Made by a program: the position numbers and the translations under genes. Shown in pieces: positions 1-7,123 of a DNA stretch of 12,012 nt. The stretch is from Euryarchaeota archaeon UBA58 (lineage in GTDB: Archaea > Thermoplasmatota > Poseidoniia > Poseidoniales > Thalassarchaeaceae): NCBI GenBank assembly GCA_002498525.1, contig DAHR01000012.1:34881-46892 (forward strand), given 5' to 3'. Every line of letters starts with the position of its first letter. Position 1 is the stretch's first letter. Below the pieces are notes generated by a model that saw only the letters and a program-made list of their open reading frames with translations, was not told the origin of the DNA and ran no database searches.

Positions 1-959
1 ATCCGCACATTCTCTTCGGGTAGATATCCGTCGAGATAGGCGTTTATCGCGGCCCGCGTCGAGCGCGGCGGAGTGAAGATTCCGTATGCCGCGCGCTCGC
101 CATAAACGATGTGAATCAGATCGCAGAGAACGTCGAGAATCGCCAGATCGTGTTCGACAACGAGGATTCGCTTTCCGCGCGCGACCATTCCTTGGATTAT
201 TCGCACTATGCGCAGGCGCTCGTGTATGTCGAGATAGGAGGATAATTCGTCGAAGAAGTAGACGTCGGCCTCTTTCAGCAGCGTTGCAGCGATCGCAACG
301 CGCTGCAATTCACCGCCGGACAACTTGTCCAGTCGGCGGTTGAGCAGGTGGTCGATGGCCAGAAGTTCGGCGTAGTGGGCCAATTCATCTCGGTCGTCAA
401 CTCGCTTGAGGAGTTCCACGACTTCGCCTTGGAATATCTTGGGCAGTTTGTCGATGTACTGTGGTTTGACAGCGATTTTGACGCCGTCTTGTGCTACCAT
501 GCTGAGATAATCGCGCAATTCGCCGCGAGGGAATGATTCGACGATTTCTGCCCAATCCTTCCCTTGTATCGTCCAATCTCCGAGGTTCGGCCGTAACGAG
601 CCTGACAGCAGATTTATCGCCGTCGACTTGCCCATTCCATTGGGTCCCAGAATGCCAACGATTTGCTCCTGGCGAGGTGAGGGCAGTCGAAACAGACGGA
701 AGCCATTCTCACCGTAGCGGTGAGTCATCTCGCCCTCGAGTTCCTCGGGCAGATTAGTGATGATCAGCGCCTCGAATGGACATTTGACCACACAGATTCC
801 GCAACCGATGCAGAGCGGCTCTGAAATCAGCGGCTTGCCGCTCGAATCATCGAGTACGATGCACTCGATGCCATTGCGAACCGGTGGGCAGAAAGCCCAA
901 CATTCGGCGTTGCACTTCTTGGGCTGACAGCGATCCTCGAGCAGAACTGCAACCCTCAT
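1..959 (-). CDS. rli: RLI/ABCE1 ribosome-recycling ATPase, N-terminal part
   Basis: This is the first 319 codons of the archaeal/eukaryotic ABC ATPase that splits ribosomes after termination in the cytoplasm. The N-terminal ferredoxin-like domain shows C11, C16, C20, C24 (RCQPKKCNAEC...FCP) and C50, C53, C56, C60 (CIGCGICVVKCP), the pattern for two 4Fe-4S clusters. The first nucleotide-binding domain follows: Walker A GPNGMGKST (about 105-113), signature LSGGELQR (213-220), Walker B VYFFDE (233-238) and the H-switch VVEHD. The family is usually about 590-600 residues, so the hinge and second ATPase domain lie beyond the left edge; this is a window-edge cut, not a broken gene. The usual DEPSSYLD is DELSSYLD here, a Pro-to-Leu change after the Walker B glutamate. 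The ATG has a strong Shine-Dalgarno sequence. It lies 70 bp downstream of hpnD on the same strand. The family call is near certain. Confidence 0.96.
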   Translation of the reverse strand, partial: MRVAVLLEDRCQPKKCNAECWAFCPPVRNGIECIVLDDSSGKPLISEPLCIGCGICVVKCPFEALIITNLPEELEGEMTHRYGENGFRLFRLPSPRQEQIVGILGPNGMGKSTAINLLSGSLRPNLGDWTIQGKDWAEIVESFPRGELRDYLSMVAQDGVKIAVKPQYIDKLPKIFQGEVVELLKRVDDRDELAHYAELLAIDHLLNRRLDKLSGGELQRVAIAATLLKEADVYFFDELSSYLDIHERLRIVRIIQGMVARGKRILVVEHDLAILDVLCDLIHIVYGERAAYGIFTPPRSTRAAINAYLDGYLPEENVR

Positions 960-962
960 CGA

Positions 963-971
963 CTCCCCTCC
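963..971 (-). promoter_or_regulatory. Shine-Dalgarno site of the RLI gene
   Basis: On the minus strand GGAGGGGAG ends three bases before the RLI ATG (core GGAGG about 8 nt upstream). It fixes the start and suggests translation from a leadered, possibly polycistronic, mRNA. Confidence 0.7.
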
Positions 972-1029
972 AATTCACTCTGCTCGATAATCTTCCCTTG
1001 AGGCTTGTCCAATGTAAGCCGCTTTTCGC

Positions 1030-2280
1030 TCAGACGGCGAGGAAGCGGTAACGCGCGTACACGTAGGCTGCGAGGGTAATCTTCTCAGCTTTCGAGAGTT
1101 GTACACGCTCGCTGAAGATATCGCCATCTTTCTTGTCGATCTTCTTCAGAATTGATTCGTAGAATGCCATCATCGCTGCTGGAGAATAACGCGATTGCTT
1201 GTCCAGCAGCGGCAGCAGCTTGAACGCCTTATCACGATAAGTCTCAGCCTTCGAGATGTAATCGTCGATGAAAGGCTTCCAACCAGGGTGATCGAGCAGG
1301 GATTCACCACCGCGCACATCCTGCTCGGTGATTCCAAAACGCTGCAGATCCTCGAGCGGTAGATAGATTCTGTCTCGCTCGGAATCCTCGACAACGTCGC
1401 GGATGATATTCGTCATCTGCATGAAGATCCCCCATGCCTCAGCGAACTCTCGCGCCGCAGGATCATCGTATCCGTAAATCTCGATGCAGACCAGCCCGAC
1501 GGTTGAAGCGACGCGGTAGCAGTAGGAGTAGAGGTCCTCAAAGGTCTCGTAGCGGTTGTTGTGGAAGTCGTCCTCCATGCCGCTGATCATGTCGTCCAGA
1601 AGCTGTCGCGGGAGATTGTAGCGGTGAATCGTATCCTTCAGTGCGATGAAGATTGGATCGGTCGAAGTAATCGGCTCGTAAGCGGTTGAGAGCTTCTTTC
1701 TATAGTAGAATAATTGCGACATTCTGTCGTCATAATGCGAGCGGTCGACGACCGGAGATGTGCCGGTCAGTCGCTCGATATCGGCTCGGTATTCGATTGA
1801 TTCAGGGTCGTCGGAGGAGCCGCCGGGAAAGTGGTCGACGAAGTCTCCGTCGGCGATGTCATCCGCTCGGCGGCAGAAGGCGTAGTAAGCGCAGATCGAA
1901 CGTCGAGCATCGTCTGGCAGATACTTGAACGAGTGATGGAAATTGCCTGCTTCACGGCGAGTCAACTCCTCACAATAATCGTAAGCGCTCTCAATCATGT
2001 AATCGGGAACGGTGGCCTCAGACCAGATGGCTGCGTCGATATGACCGAAGGGATTGACGAGTTCACCGCGATTGCCGACGACGCCCATGAATCTCGCTCC
2101 CTCGCGAATCGTCTCCATCGCGGTGATGCTGATTGCCCGCGCCGCATCTCGAGTGATACCTACAGCAGCGCGAACCATATCGATCCGTTCGGGTTCGACA
2201 TCGGCTTCGATGAGGGATATGCTCCGCTCGAGGTCATAGCGAATCCCGCTTGCGGAATCGGTCTTGCTTCGCTGAGTCAT
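1030..2280 (-). CDS. hpnD: HpnD-like squalene/phytoene synthase family enzyme with N-terminal extension
   Basis: A 416-residue trans-isoprenyl diphosphate synthase of the squalene/phytoene synthase family. In the HpnCDE route HpnD condenses two farnesyl diphosphates to presqualene diphosphate. Both Asp-rich substrate/Mg motifs are intact: DDIAD at 140-144 and NIIRDVVED at 291-299, followed by RIYLPLEDL. YRVASTVGLVCIEIYGY (255-271) also fits HpnD. Family members are usually about 280 residues; the conserved domain here starts near residue 94 (M95, IESAYDYCEEL), leaving about 90 extra N-terminal residues I do not recognise. The ATG at 2280 is the only start between the domain extension and an in-frame stop at 2305-2307, and using M95 would leave a 350-bp gap, so the extension is probably real. 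It lies 67 bp after hpnC. Phytoene synthase is the alternative, but the neighbours favour the squalene pathway. Confidence 0.85.
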   Translation of the reverse strand: MTQRSKTDSASGIRYDLERSISLIEADVEPERIDMVRAAVGITRDAARAISITAMETIREGARFMGVVGNRGELVNPFGHIDAAIWSEATVPDYMIESAYDYCEELTRREAGNFHHSFKYLPDDARRSICAYYAFCRRADDIADGDFVDHFPGGSSDDPESIEYRADIERLTGTSPVVDRSHYDDRMSQLFYYRKKLSTAYEPITSTDPIFIALKDTIHRYNLPRQLLDDMISGMEDDFHNNRYETFEDLYSYCYRVASTVGLVCIEIYGYDDPAAREFAEAWGIFMQMTNIIRDVVEDSERDRIYLPLEDLQRFGITEQDVRGGESLLDHPGWKPFIDDYISKAETYRDKAFKLLPLLDKQSRYSPAAMMAFYESILKKIDKKDGDIFSERVQLSKAEKITLAAYVYARYRFLAV

Positions 2281-2347
2281 GGCCTTGTCAAACGCGAGCC
2301 CACATCATTCACTCTTGAACCTCACCCTCGCGCGCATGGGTGCTAAG

Positions 2348-3310
2348 TCAAACGGCGTGCTTCAGAGCAGCACGCCATTTTCGCCGTGCTTTCATCAGCA
2401 AGAAGAACTGTTTGAGTTTGCTGACTCTCGGCCGCTTGCGCCAAGTGTCGAATCCTTGTTTACGAATCGAGGCGAGAACCGCTTGTCCACCCCAGCTGAA
2501 CATCATCAGGTCGACGGCGAGGCGCGGGTCGCAGCGCTGCCACAATTCCTCTCCTTTGTCGAACCATTCCTGCGCCCGCGCAACCTCGTCTGCGAGCAGG
2601 GCGCACCAGCGATCATCGGCGGTACGGGAGAGATAGTCGTCGTACGAATAACCGTGGCGAGTCATCGTGTCGGCTGGCAGATAGATGCGGTCTTGGTCCA
2701 GATCGCGAGCCACATCCTGCCAATGATTAGCCAATTGCAGAGCCGTGCAGGTCCAATCGGAAAGGGCTCGAAGTTCCTCGTCATCGTGCCCATAAACGTA
2801 GAGGAAAAGGTGGCCGACAGGGTCTGCGCTGTAAAAGCAATAGCGTCGTAGTTCATCGAAATCGGCATAACGCTTCTTGGTCTGGTCCATCTTGAAAGCT
2901 TGAATCAATTTCCAGAACGGCTGGCGTGGAATCCCCTTCTCGCGCGCCGTTGCTTGAATCGCTTTGAGTATCGGGTGTCGCGGGTTTCCGTTCCAATCGT
3001 CGCGGGCTGCTTCTGAGAGGTCTTGTTCCCATGCGTCGAGCAGTTTCCACCTGATCTCGTCGCTGAATGGTGCATCGTCTCCGAGGTCGTCGCCGTAGCG
3101 GCAGAAGGCGTAGATGTTCTGGATGTGTTCGACGTGTTCTGCCGGTGTGAATTGGTTGGTTACGACGAAGTTCTCATAATGCGATTCAGCGATTTTCTTG
3201 CAGAATGCTTGTGCTTCGTCGAGGTTCTGATGGGTATCCCAGCCGGCGAGCCGAGTGACTGAGCCATCCTCTGTGACTTCGTGCTCGCCGAAATCGAATT
3301 TCTCTGACAT
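2348..3310 (-). CDS. hpnC: HpnC-like hydroxysqualene synthase
   Basis: A 320-residue member of the squalene/phytoene synthase family and the second paralogue in the cluster. HpnC converts presqualene diphosphate to hydroxysqualene. The first Asp motif is YGDDLGDD (72-79) and the second is NHWQDVARDLDQDRIYLP (195-212); the WQDVARD form is typical of HpnC rather than HpnD. The frame is open 32 codons further upstream, but that part reads across the end of hpnE and is Arg/Lys-rich without family similarity. I chose the ATG at 3310, which has GAGGGAGC at 3321-3328 as a plausible, slightly distant Shine-Dalgarno sequence and leaves a 47-bp gap after hpnE. It is a cytosolic or membrane-peripheral enzyme, probably co-transcribed with hpnE and hpnD. 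Confidence 0.87.
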   Translation of the reverse strand: MSEKFDFGEHEVTEDGSVTRLAGWDTHQNLDEAQAFCKKIAESHYENFVVTNQFTPAEHVEHIQNIYAFCRYGDDLGDDAPFSDEIRWKLLDAWEQDLSEAARDDWNGNPRHPILKAIQATAREKGIPRQPFWKLIQAFKMDQTKKRYADFDELRRYCFYSADPVGHLFLYVYGHDDEELRALSDWTCTALQLANHWQDVARDLDQDRIYLPADTMTRHGYSYDDYLSRTADDRWCALLADEVARAQEWFDKGEELWQRCDPRLAVDLMMFSWGGQAVLASIRKQGFDTWRKRPRVSKLKQFFLLMKARRKWRAALKHAV

Positions 3311-3357
3311 TTTTTTCGCTGCTCCCTCGCTTCTTTGGCCGTCTCTTCTGTTTCGCT

Positions 3358-4821
3358 TCACCACTCGCGCCAGCCCTCTGCACCTCTTCGTGGTGGTTCG
3401 GGCCAATCCGGCCAGTCATCGTCGTGCTGCCATCCTCTCATCAGAGAATCGCCTCTGTGGCCCAGAATCGTGGCAGCCGCTGAAAGTCCGGCGCGGGTCG
3501 CGCCTTCCATCGTGCTCGGCCAGTCGATGTCGAGCCAGTCTCCGCCGAGGATCACTCCTTCGCCAGCGTCAGAGGGGTCGGGTCGAAGCCTCTGCGATCC
3601 AACGGTCAGAGCCGTGGTCGCTCGCTTGACTCGGATGACGTGGAATTCTGTTATGGTGGGCGCATCGGGGAATGCAGCATAGACGACGCGCTCGTATTCG
3701 GTTCTCATCAACTCGTCATCCCAATCGAGGTATGGGTCTGCGTAGGAAACCGCTACCGAAATCCAGTGACCTGGAAGACCTTCTCGATTCTGCTCGTCCA
3801 ATTCGCCGGTGCGGTCGAAGAGCATCTGGATCAGCGGCTCGTCACAACAGGTGACGAAGGGAATGCCGCTGGGCAAGACAGGGCCTTCGTGGAAGGCATG
3901 GATGCCGATGAGTGCAGTGTTGCCGAGCCTCGCCAGCCTAGCCGCGACTTCATGCGATGCGACGCTGGCCTCCGCGCCTGTCAGCAGGCGCGCTGTGGCA
4001 GCGATCGGGGTGCAGAGTACCACACTTGACGCTGTCAGCAATCCTTCACGGGTCATTACTCCTGCAACTCGACCTTCTTCGCGGAAGAGACCCGTGACGG
4101 GCAATGAGGTGCGGACCTCAACGCCGGTTCGAGCCAGTGTCCGGCGCAGTGCGGGTGAGATCGAGTCCGAGAGGTCCGAGGTGAAGGAACCGACATCGAA
4201 GGCATCGGGGTCGCCGAAGAGGCCGCGCCTGAAGAGGAAGCACGCGACCGAAGTGCTCGCTTGTTCGGAGTCGATGTTGAGCGCAGCCTTGACCAATGGA
4301 TCCCAGAAGCGCCGAATCGCCCGTTCGGTCTGTCCATTTTCCTGCAGCCATTCGATGAATGGGGTATCGTCGAGAGAACGCCTCTTCTCCTCGCTCATCC
4401 GCTGTAATGCCTTGACCGCCTTCTGCATCGCCAACTTGTCACCTAGGCTTAGGAATTTTGCTTTCATCAAGGAGACTGCGAGGTGGTTTGGAGGCGGTAG
4501 CCGTCCCGATTGGACTATGCTGATTCGGCCCTTCTCCACCTCGAGATAGGGCAGAGTTGTACGCTTCTGAAGTTTGATTATTTCACGCGCATCGCAGGTG
4601 GCGAGCAATTGCAGGAACCTGCCGTAGACACGAAATGCAGCGTGTTGAGAATTGTCGATACCACGCTCCATTCCCTTGAGATTGACCGATTGAACCCGCC
4701 CACCGAGAGTTGAGCCGGCCTCGAGCAGAGTCACTTCCACGCCTCGGCCGGCGAGGCCGAGAGCGCAGGCACAGCCCGCGAGTCCGCCGCCGACGACCAC
4801 GACGCGAGAATCAGCAGCCAC
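3358..4821 (-). CDS. hpnE: HpnE-like squalene-associated FAD-dependent desaturase (hydroxysqualene dehydroxylase)
   Basis: A 487-residue flavoprotein of the amine oxidase/phytoene desaturase superfamily. HpnE reduces hydroxysqualene to squalene, the last step of the HpnCDE route. The N-terminus has the dinucleotide-binding fold VVVVGGGLAG (7-16), with the acidic end of strand 2 in LLEAG and then GGR (40-42). The C-terminal FAD-binding segment GGDWLDIDWPSTMEGA lies at about 427-441. After it comes a Trp-rich tail of about 30 residues (WQHDDDWPDWPEPP) with no obvious counterpart in the family. The start is GTG at 4821, the only usable start before an in-frame stop at 4846-4848; it lies six codons before the FAD motif and no clear Shine-Dalgarno sequence is seen. 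It sits 64 bp after sucD. CrtI/CrtN-type desaturases are the alternative, but the presence of hpnC and hpnD argues for HpnE. Confidence 0.86.
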   Translation of the reverse strand: MAADSRVVVVGGGLAGCACALGLAGRGVEVTLLEAGSTLGGRVQSVNLKGMERGIDNSQHAAFRVYGRFLQLLATCDAREIIKLQKRTTLPYLEVEKGRISIVQSGRLPPPNHLAVSLMKAKFLSLGDKLAMQKAVKALQRMSEEKRRSLDDTPFIEWLQENGQTERAIRRFWDPLVKAALNIDSEQASTSVACFLFRRGLFGDPDAFDVGSFTSDLSDSISPALRRTLARTGVEVRTSLPVTGLFREEGRVAGVMTREGLLTASSVVLCTPIAATARLLTGAEASVASHEVAARLARLGNTALIGIHAFHEGPVLPSGIPFVTCCDEPLIQMLFDRTGELDEQNREGLPGHWISVAVSYADPYLDWDDELMRTEYERVVYAAFPDAPTITEFHVIRVKRATTALTVGSQRLRPDPSDAGEGVILGGDWLDIDWPSTMEGATRAGLSAAATILGHRGDSLMRGWQHDDDWPDWPEPPRRGAEGWREW

Positions 4822-4868
4822 GCCGCGTCGGCTGCGTCGCTCGGTCTAAGTCTCTCGCAATGCCGAGT

Positions 4869-4880
4869 GCTCGCGCGAGC
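4869..4880. repeat. 12-bp perfect palindrome in the sucD-hpnE spacer
   Basis: GCTCGCGCGAGC reads the same on both strands and lies 5 bp beyond the sucD stop codon. It is too compact for a strong terminator hairpin and no T-run follows. It could be a protein-binding dyad or chance in GC-rich sequence. Confidence 0.35.
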
Positions 4881-4885
4881 GGTCT

Positions 4886-5809
4886 TCACAGAAGACCGGC
4901 TTCTGTCAGAGCCTGTCTCAGAACCTCACCGATCTCTGAGGGGTCTCGAGCGATATGGATGCCCGCAGCCTCGAAGGCGGCGAACTTCTCGGCTGCGGTT
5001 CCCTTGCCGCCTGAGATGATTGCACCGGCATGTCCCATGCGTTTTCCCGGCGGTGCGCTGGAGCCGGCGACGAAGCCGACGATCGGCTTGTTCATGTTGT
5101 CCGCAGCCCAAGCGGCTGCGTCCTCTTCAGCAGTGCCTCCAATCTCACCGATCAGAACCACAGCGACGGTCTGAGGGTCTGCTTCGAAGGCTTCTAGGCA
5201 ATCGATGAAGCCGGTGCCGTTGACAGGATCTCCGCCGATGCCGATGCAGGTCGATTGCCCCTCGCCGATGCTCATTGTCTGAGCCACCGCTTCGTAGGTC
5301 AAAGTGCCCGATTTGGAGATGACTCCTATTCGGCCTTTGGCATGGATGTGGCCCGGCATAATGCCAATCTTGCTGCCTCCGTTTTCTCCCGGAGTGATGA
5401 TGCCCGGGCAATTCGGCCCGATGAGTCGAATTCCTGACCGTTCGTCAACGAAAGCAACAGCCTTCACCATGTCGAGTGTGGGGATTCCTTCCGTGATGCA
5501 GACGACCACGCCCTCACCCTTCAGCCGGTCGAAGGCGTCGGCCGCCTCCATGATCGCTGCTGCAGCGAATCGAGGCGGGACGTAGATGACAGATGCATCG
5601 GCGTCGGTGGCTTCGATGGCTTCGACCATCGTGTTGTAGACCGCAATCGTCTCACCAGCGAGTTCGATAGTCTGCCCACCCTTTCCGGGTGTGACTCCAC
5701 CGACCACGTCGGTGCCGTATTCGATCATCTTCTCACCGTGGAAGCTGCCTTGACTTCCGGTGATTCCCTGAATCAAGAGTTTCGCATCTTCGCCAATCCA
5801 GATCGCCAT
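4886..5809 (-). CDS. sucD: Succinyl-CoA ligase (ADP/GDP-forming), alpha subunit
   Basis: A 307-residue alpha subunit of succinyl-CoA synthetase, which interconverts succinyl-CoA and succinate with substrate-level phosphorylation in the TCA cycle. The N-terminal CoA-binding Rossmann domain shows ITGSQGSFH (16-24) and GPNCPGII (131-138). The ligase domain contains GKRMGHAGAI, with the phosphohistidine H260, and GGKGTAAEKFAAFEAAG (267-283). Length is normal for the family. Its ATG directly follows the sucC TGA with no intervening base and is served by a GGAGGTGA site inside the end of sucC, so the two subunits are almost certainly translated from one mRNA. The stop lies 64 bp from hpnE. Confidence 0.97.
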   Translation of the reverse strand: MAIWIGEDAKLLIQGITGSQGSFHGEKMIEYGTDVVGGVTPGKGGQTIELAGETIAVYNTMVEAIEATDADASVIYVPPRFAAAAIMEAADAFDRLKGEGVVVCITEGIPTLDMVKAVAFVDERSGIRLIGPNCPGIITPGENGGSKIGIMPGHIHAKGRIGVISKSGTLTYEAVAQTMSIGEGQSTCIGIGGDPVNGTGFIDCLEAFEADPQTVAVVLIGEIGGTAEEDAAAWAADNMNKPIVGFVAGSSAPPGKRMGHAGAIISGGKGTAAEKFAAFEAAGIHIARDPSEIGEVLRQALTEAGLL

Positions 5810-7018
5810 TCAGGCCTCACCTCCGATGAGTTCAACGATCGCTTTGGCGCCTTCAGCGAGAGTCTCGACCGAATGACAATCGAGATTCGAGGCATCGACG
5901 ATGGCTCGTCCTTCCTCGAAGTTCGTACCCGAAAGTCGAATCACCAATGGAACGTCCAAGCCAATCGCCGCACTCGTTTCCAGCACCGCGTTCGCAACGA
6001 TGTCACAGCGCTGTATTCCGCCGAAGATATTGACGAGGATGCCCTTCACATTGGGGTCCTCAAGGATGATTTTGAAAGCTTCGCGAATGGTAGCCTCGTC
6101 GGCCCCTCCTCCGATATCGAGGAAGTTAGCGGGCTCGCCGCCGTAGAGTTGGATGACGTCCATGGTCGCCATCGCTAGTCCAGCGCCATTGACGAGGCAA
6201 CCGATCTCACCGTCCAATTTAACATAGGACAATCCAGCGGCCTTGGCGCGAATCTCAGTCGGTTCCTCCTCCGAGAGATCGCGCATCCCAGCCCATTCTG
6301 GATGCCTGAAAGATGCATTGTCATCGAATCCGACTTTGGCGTCGAGCGCGACCATCTCGCCGGCCGCATCGCGCACGAGTGGATTGATCTCAACCATCGA
6401 ACAATCGTTATCGACGAAGACGTCGTACAAACTGCCGATCATCCCAATGAACGATTCCAGAGAAGTGCCAGAGAGGCCCAGCGCGATTCCAAGTTCGGTT
6501 TTTTGTGAGTCGAGCAGTCCTGAATCAGGCTCAACCCAGACTTTGTGTATGGCTTCTGGAGTCGTCTCAGCGACCTCTTCGATGTCCATTCCACCCTCGG
6601 TTGAAGCCATGATCAAGACCGATTTCGCCTCGCGGTCGACGAGCAGAGCGAGATAGTATTCGTGAGCGATGTCGCATCCTGACTCAACATAGAGATTGGA
6701 GACGATTTTGCCCTCCGATCCTGTCTGTTTGGTGACCAATCTGCGGCCGAGGATGTTCGCAGCATAAGTCTTGACATCCTCGCGCGAAAAAGCGATTTTG
6801 ACTCCACCTTCCATCACGATTTCGCCAGATTCAACATCATAGAGAGTACCTTTACCACGCCCTCCAGCATGAATCTGGCTCTTCACGGCGACTACTTTCG
6901 AGCCCAGCGAATCGTATGCAGCCAGCGCTTGCTCGACACTCCGACAATGGACTCCTGCAAGCACCTTCACGCCGGCTTTGGCGAACAGTTGCTTGCCTTG
7001 GTACTCGTGAATGTTCAT
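5810..7018 (-). CDS. sucC: Succinyl-CoA ligase, beta subunit (ATP-grasp)
   Basis: A 402-residue beta subunit, partner of sucD. The N-terminus MNIHEYQGKQLFAKAGV is the family hallmark. The ATP-grasp domain shows K46 and AGGRGKG (51-57), and the metal-binding motif MVEINPL (208-214) with D226 in ALDAK. The C-terminal ligase domain has NGAGLAMATMD (277-287), LDIGGGA and IFGGIQRCD (331-339). The frame is open 23 codons further upstream, but that part (Arg-rich) matches nothing in the family, so I set the start at the ATG at 7018. Only a weak Shine-Dalgarno sequence is present. It is the first gene of the leftward cluster, and its promoter should lie in the 105-bp divergent spacer. Whether the enzyme prefers ATP or GTP cannot be read from the sequence by eye. 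Confidence 0.96.
   Translation of the reverse strand: MNIHEYQGKQLFAKAGVKVLAGVHCRSVEQALAAYDSLGSKVVAVKSQIHAGGRGKGTLYDVESGEIVMEGGVKIAFSREDVKTYAANILGRRLVTKQTGSEGKIVSNLYVESGCDIAHEYYLALLVDREAKSVLIMASTEGGMDIEEVAETTPEAIHKVWVEPDSGLLDSQKTELGIALGLSGTSLESFIGMIGSLYDVFVDNDCSMVEINPLVRDAAGEMVALDAKVGFDDNASFRHPEWAGMRDLSEEEPTEIRAKAAGLSYVKLDGEIGCLVNGAGLAMATMDVIQLYGGEPANFLDIGGGADEATIREAFKIILEDPNVKGILVNIFGGIQRCDIVANAVLETSAAIGLDVPLVIRLSGTNFEEGRAIVDASNLDCHSVETLAEGAKAIVELIGGEA
5817..5824 (-). promoter_or_regulatory. Shine-Dalgarno site of sucD inside the end of sucC
   Basis: GGAGGTGA on the minus strand, 7 nt from the sucD ATG, within the last codons of sucC (encoding Gly-Gly-Glu). It indicates coupled translation of the two subunits. 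Confidence 0.75.
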
Positions 7019-7094
7019 GATGACGGCCCGACCACCCGCCCGCCGTCTTTCAACGATGCGCCCGCCAGTTGTGACCGACTTGGACACGAAGTGC

Positions 7095-7100
7095 TCAAAG
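7095..7100 (+). promoter_or_regulatory. Candidate box A (TCAAAG) upstream of the nucleotidyltransferase
   Basis: TCAAAG is centred about 26.5 bp before the ATG at 7124, the spacing expected between an archaeal TATA box and the start of a leaderless transcript. No Shine-Dalgarno sequence precedes this ATG. The motif is a poor TATA match and is proposed because the same hexamer recurs at similar spacing upstream of the isomerase and Cas4-like genes. The rest of the 7019-7123 spacer is GC-rich, without another recognisable signal. Confidence 0.3.
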
Positions 7101-7123
7101 ACAGGCCAAGTCCTCGACCCGCT

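Noticed and set aside
86..757. Open frames on the plus strand opposite RLI
   Set aside because: They are antisense shadows of a clearly conserved gene and contain no recognisable motif.
3311..3406. Longer N-terminus for hpnC starting at 3406
   Set aside because: It overlaps the end of hpnE by 49 bp and yields an Arg/Lys-rich segment unlike the family; the ATG at 3310 has an upstream purine-rich site and starts near the conserved domain.
7019..7087. Longer N-terminus for sucC starting at 7087
   Set aside because: The family hallmark MNIHEYQGKQL begins at 7018; the extra 23 residues are unrelated and occupy the divergent promoter region.
6869..7123. Long upstream extension of the nucleotidyltransferase reading frame
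   Set aside because: It runs through the 5' end of sucC on the other strand and adds 85 residues before the conserved LAGGFGTRLRP motif.
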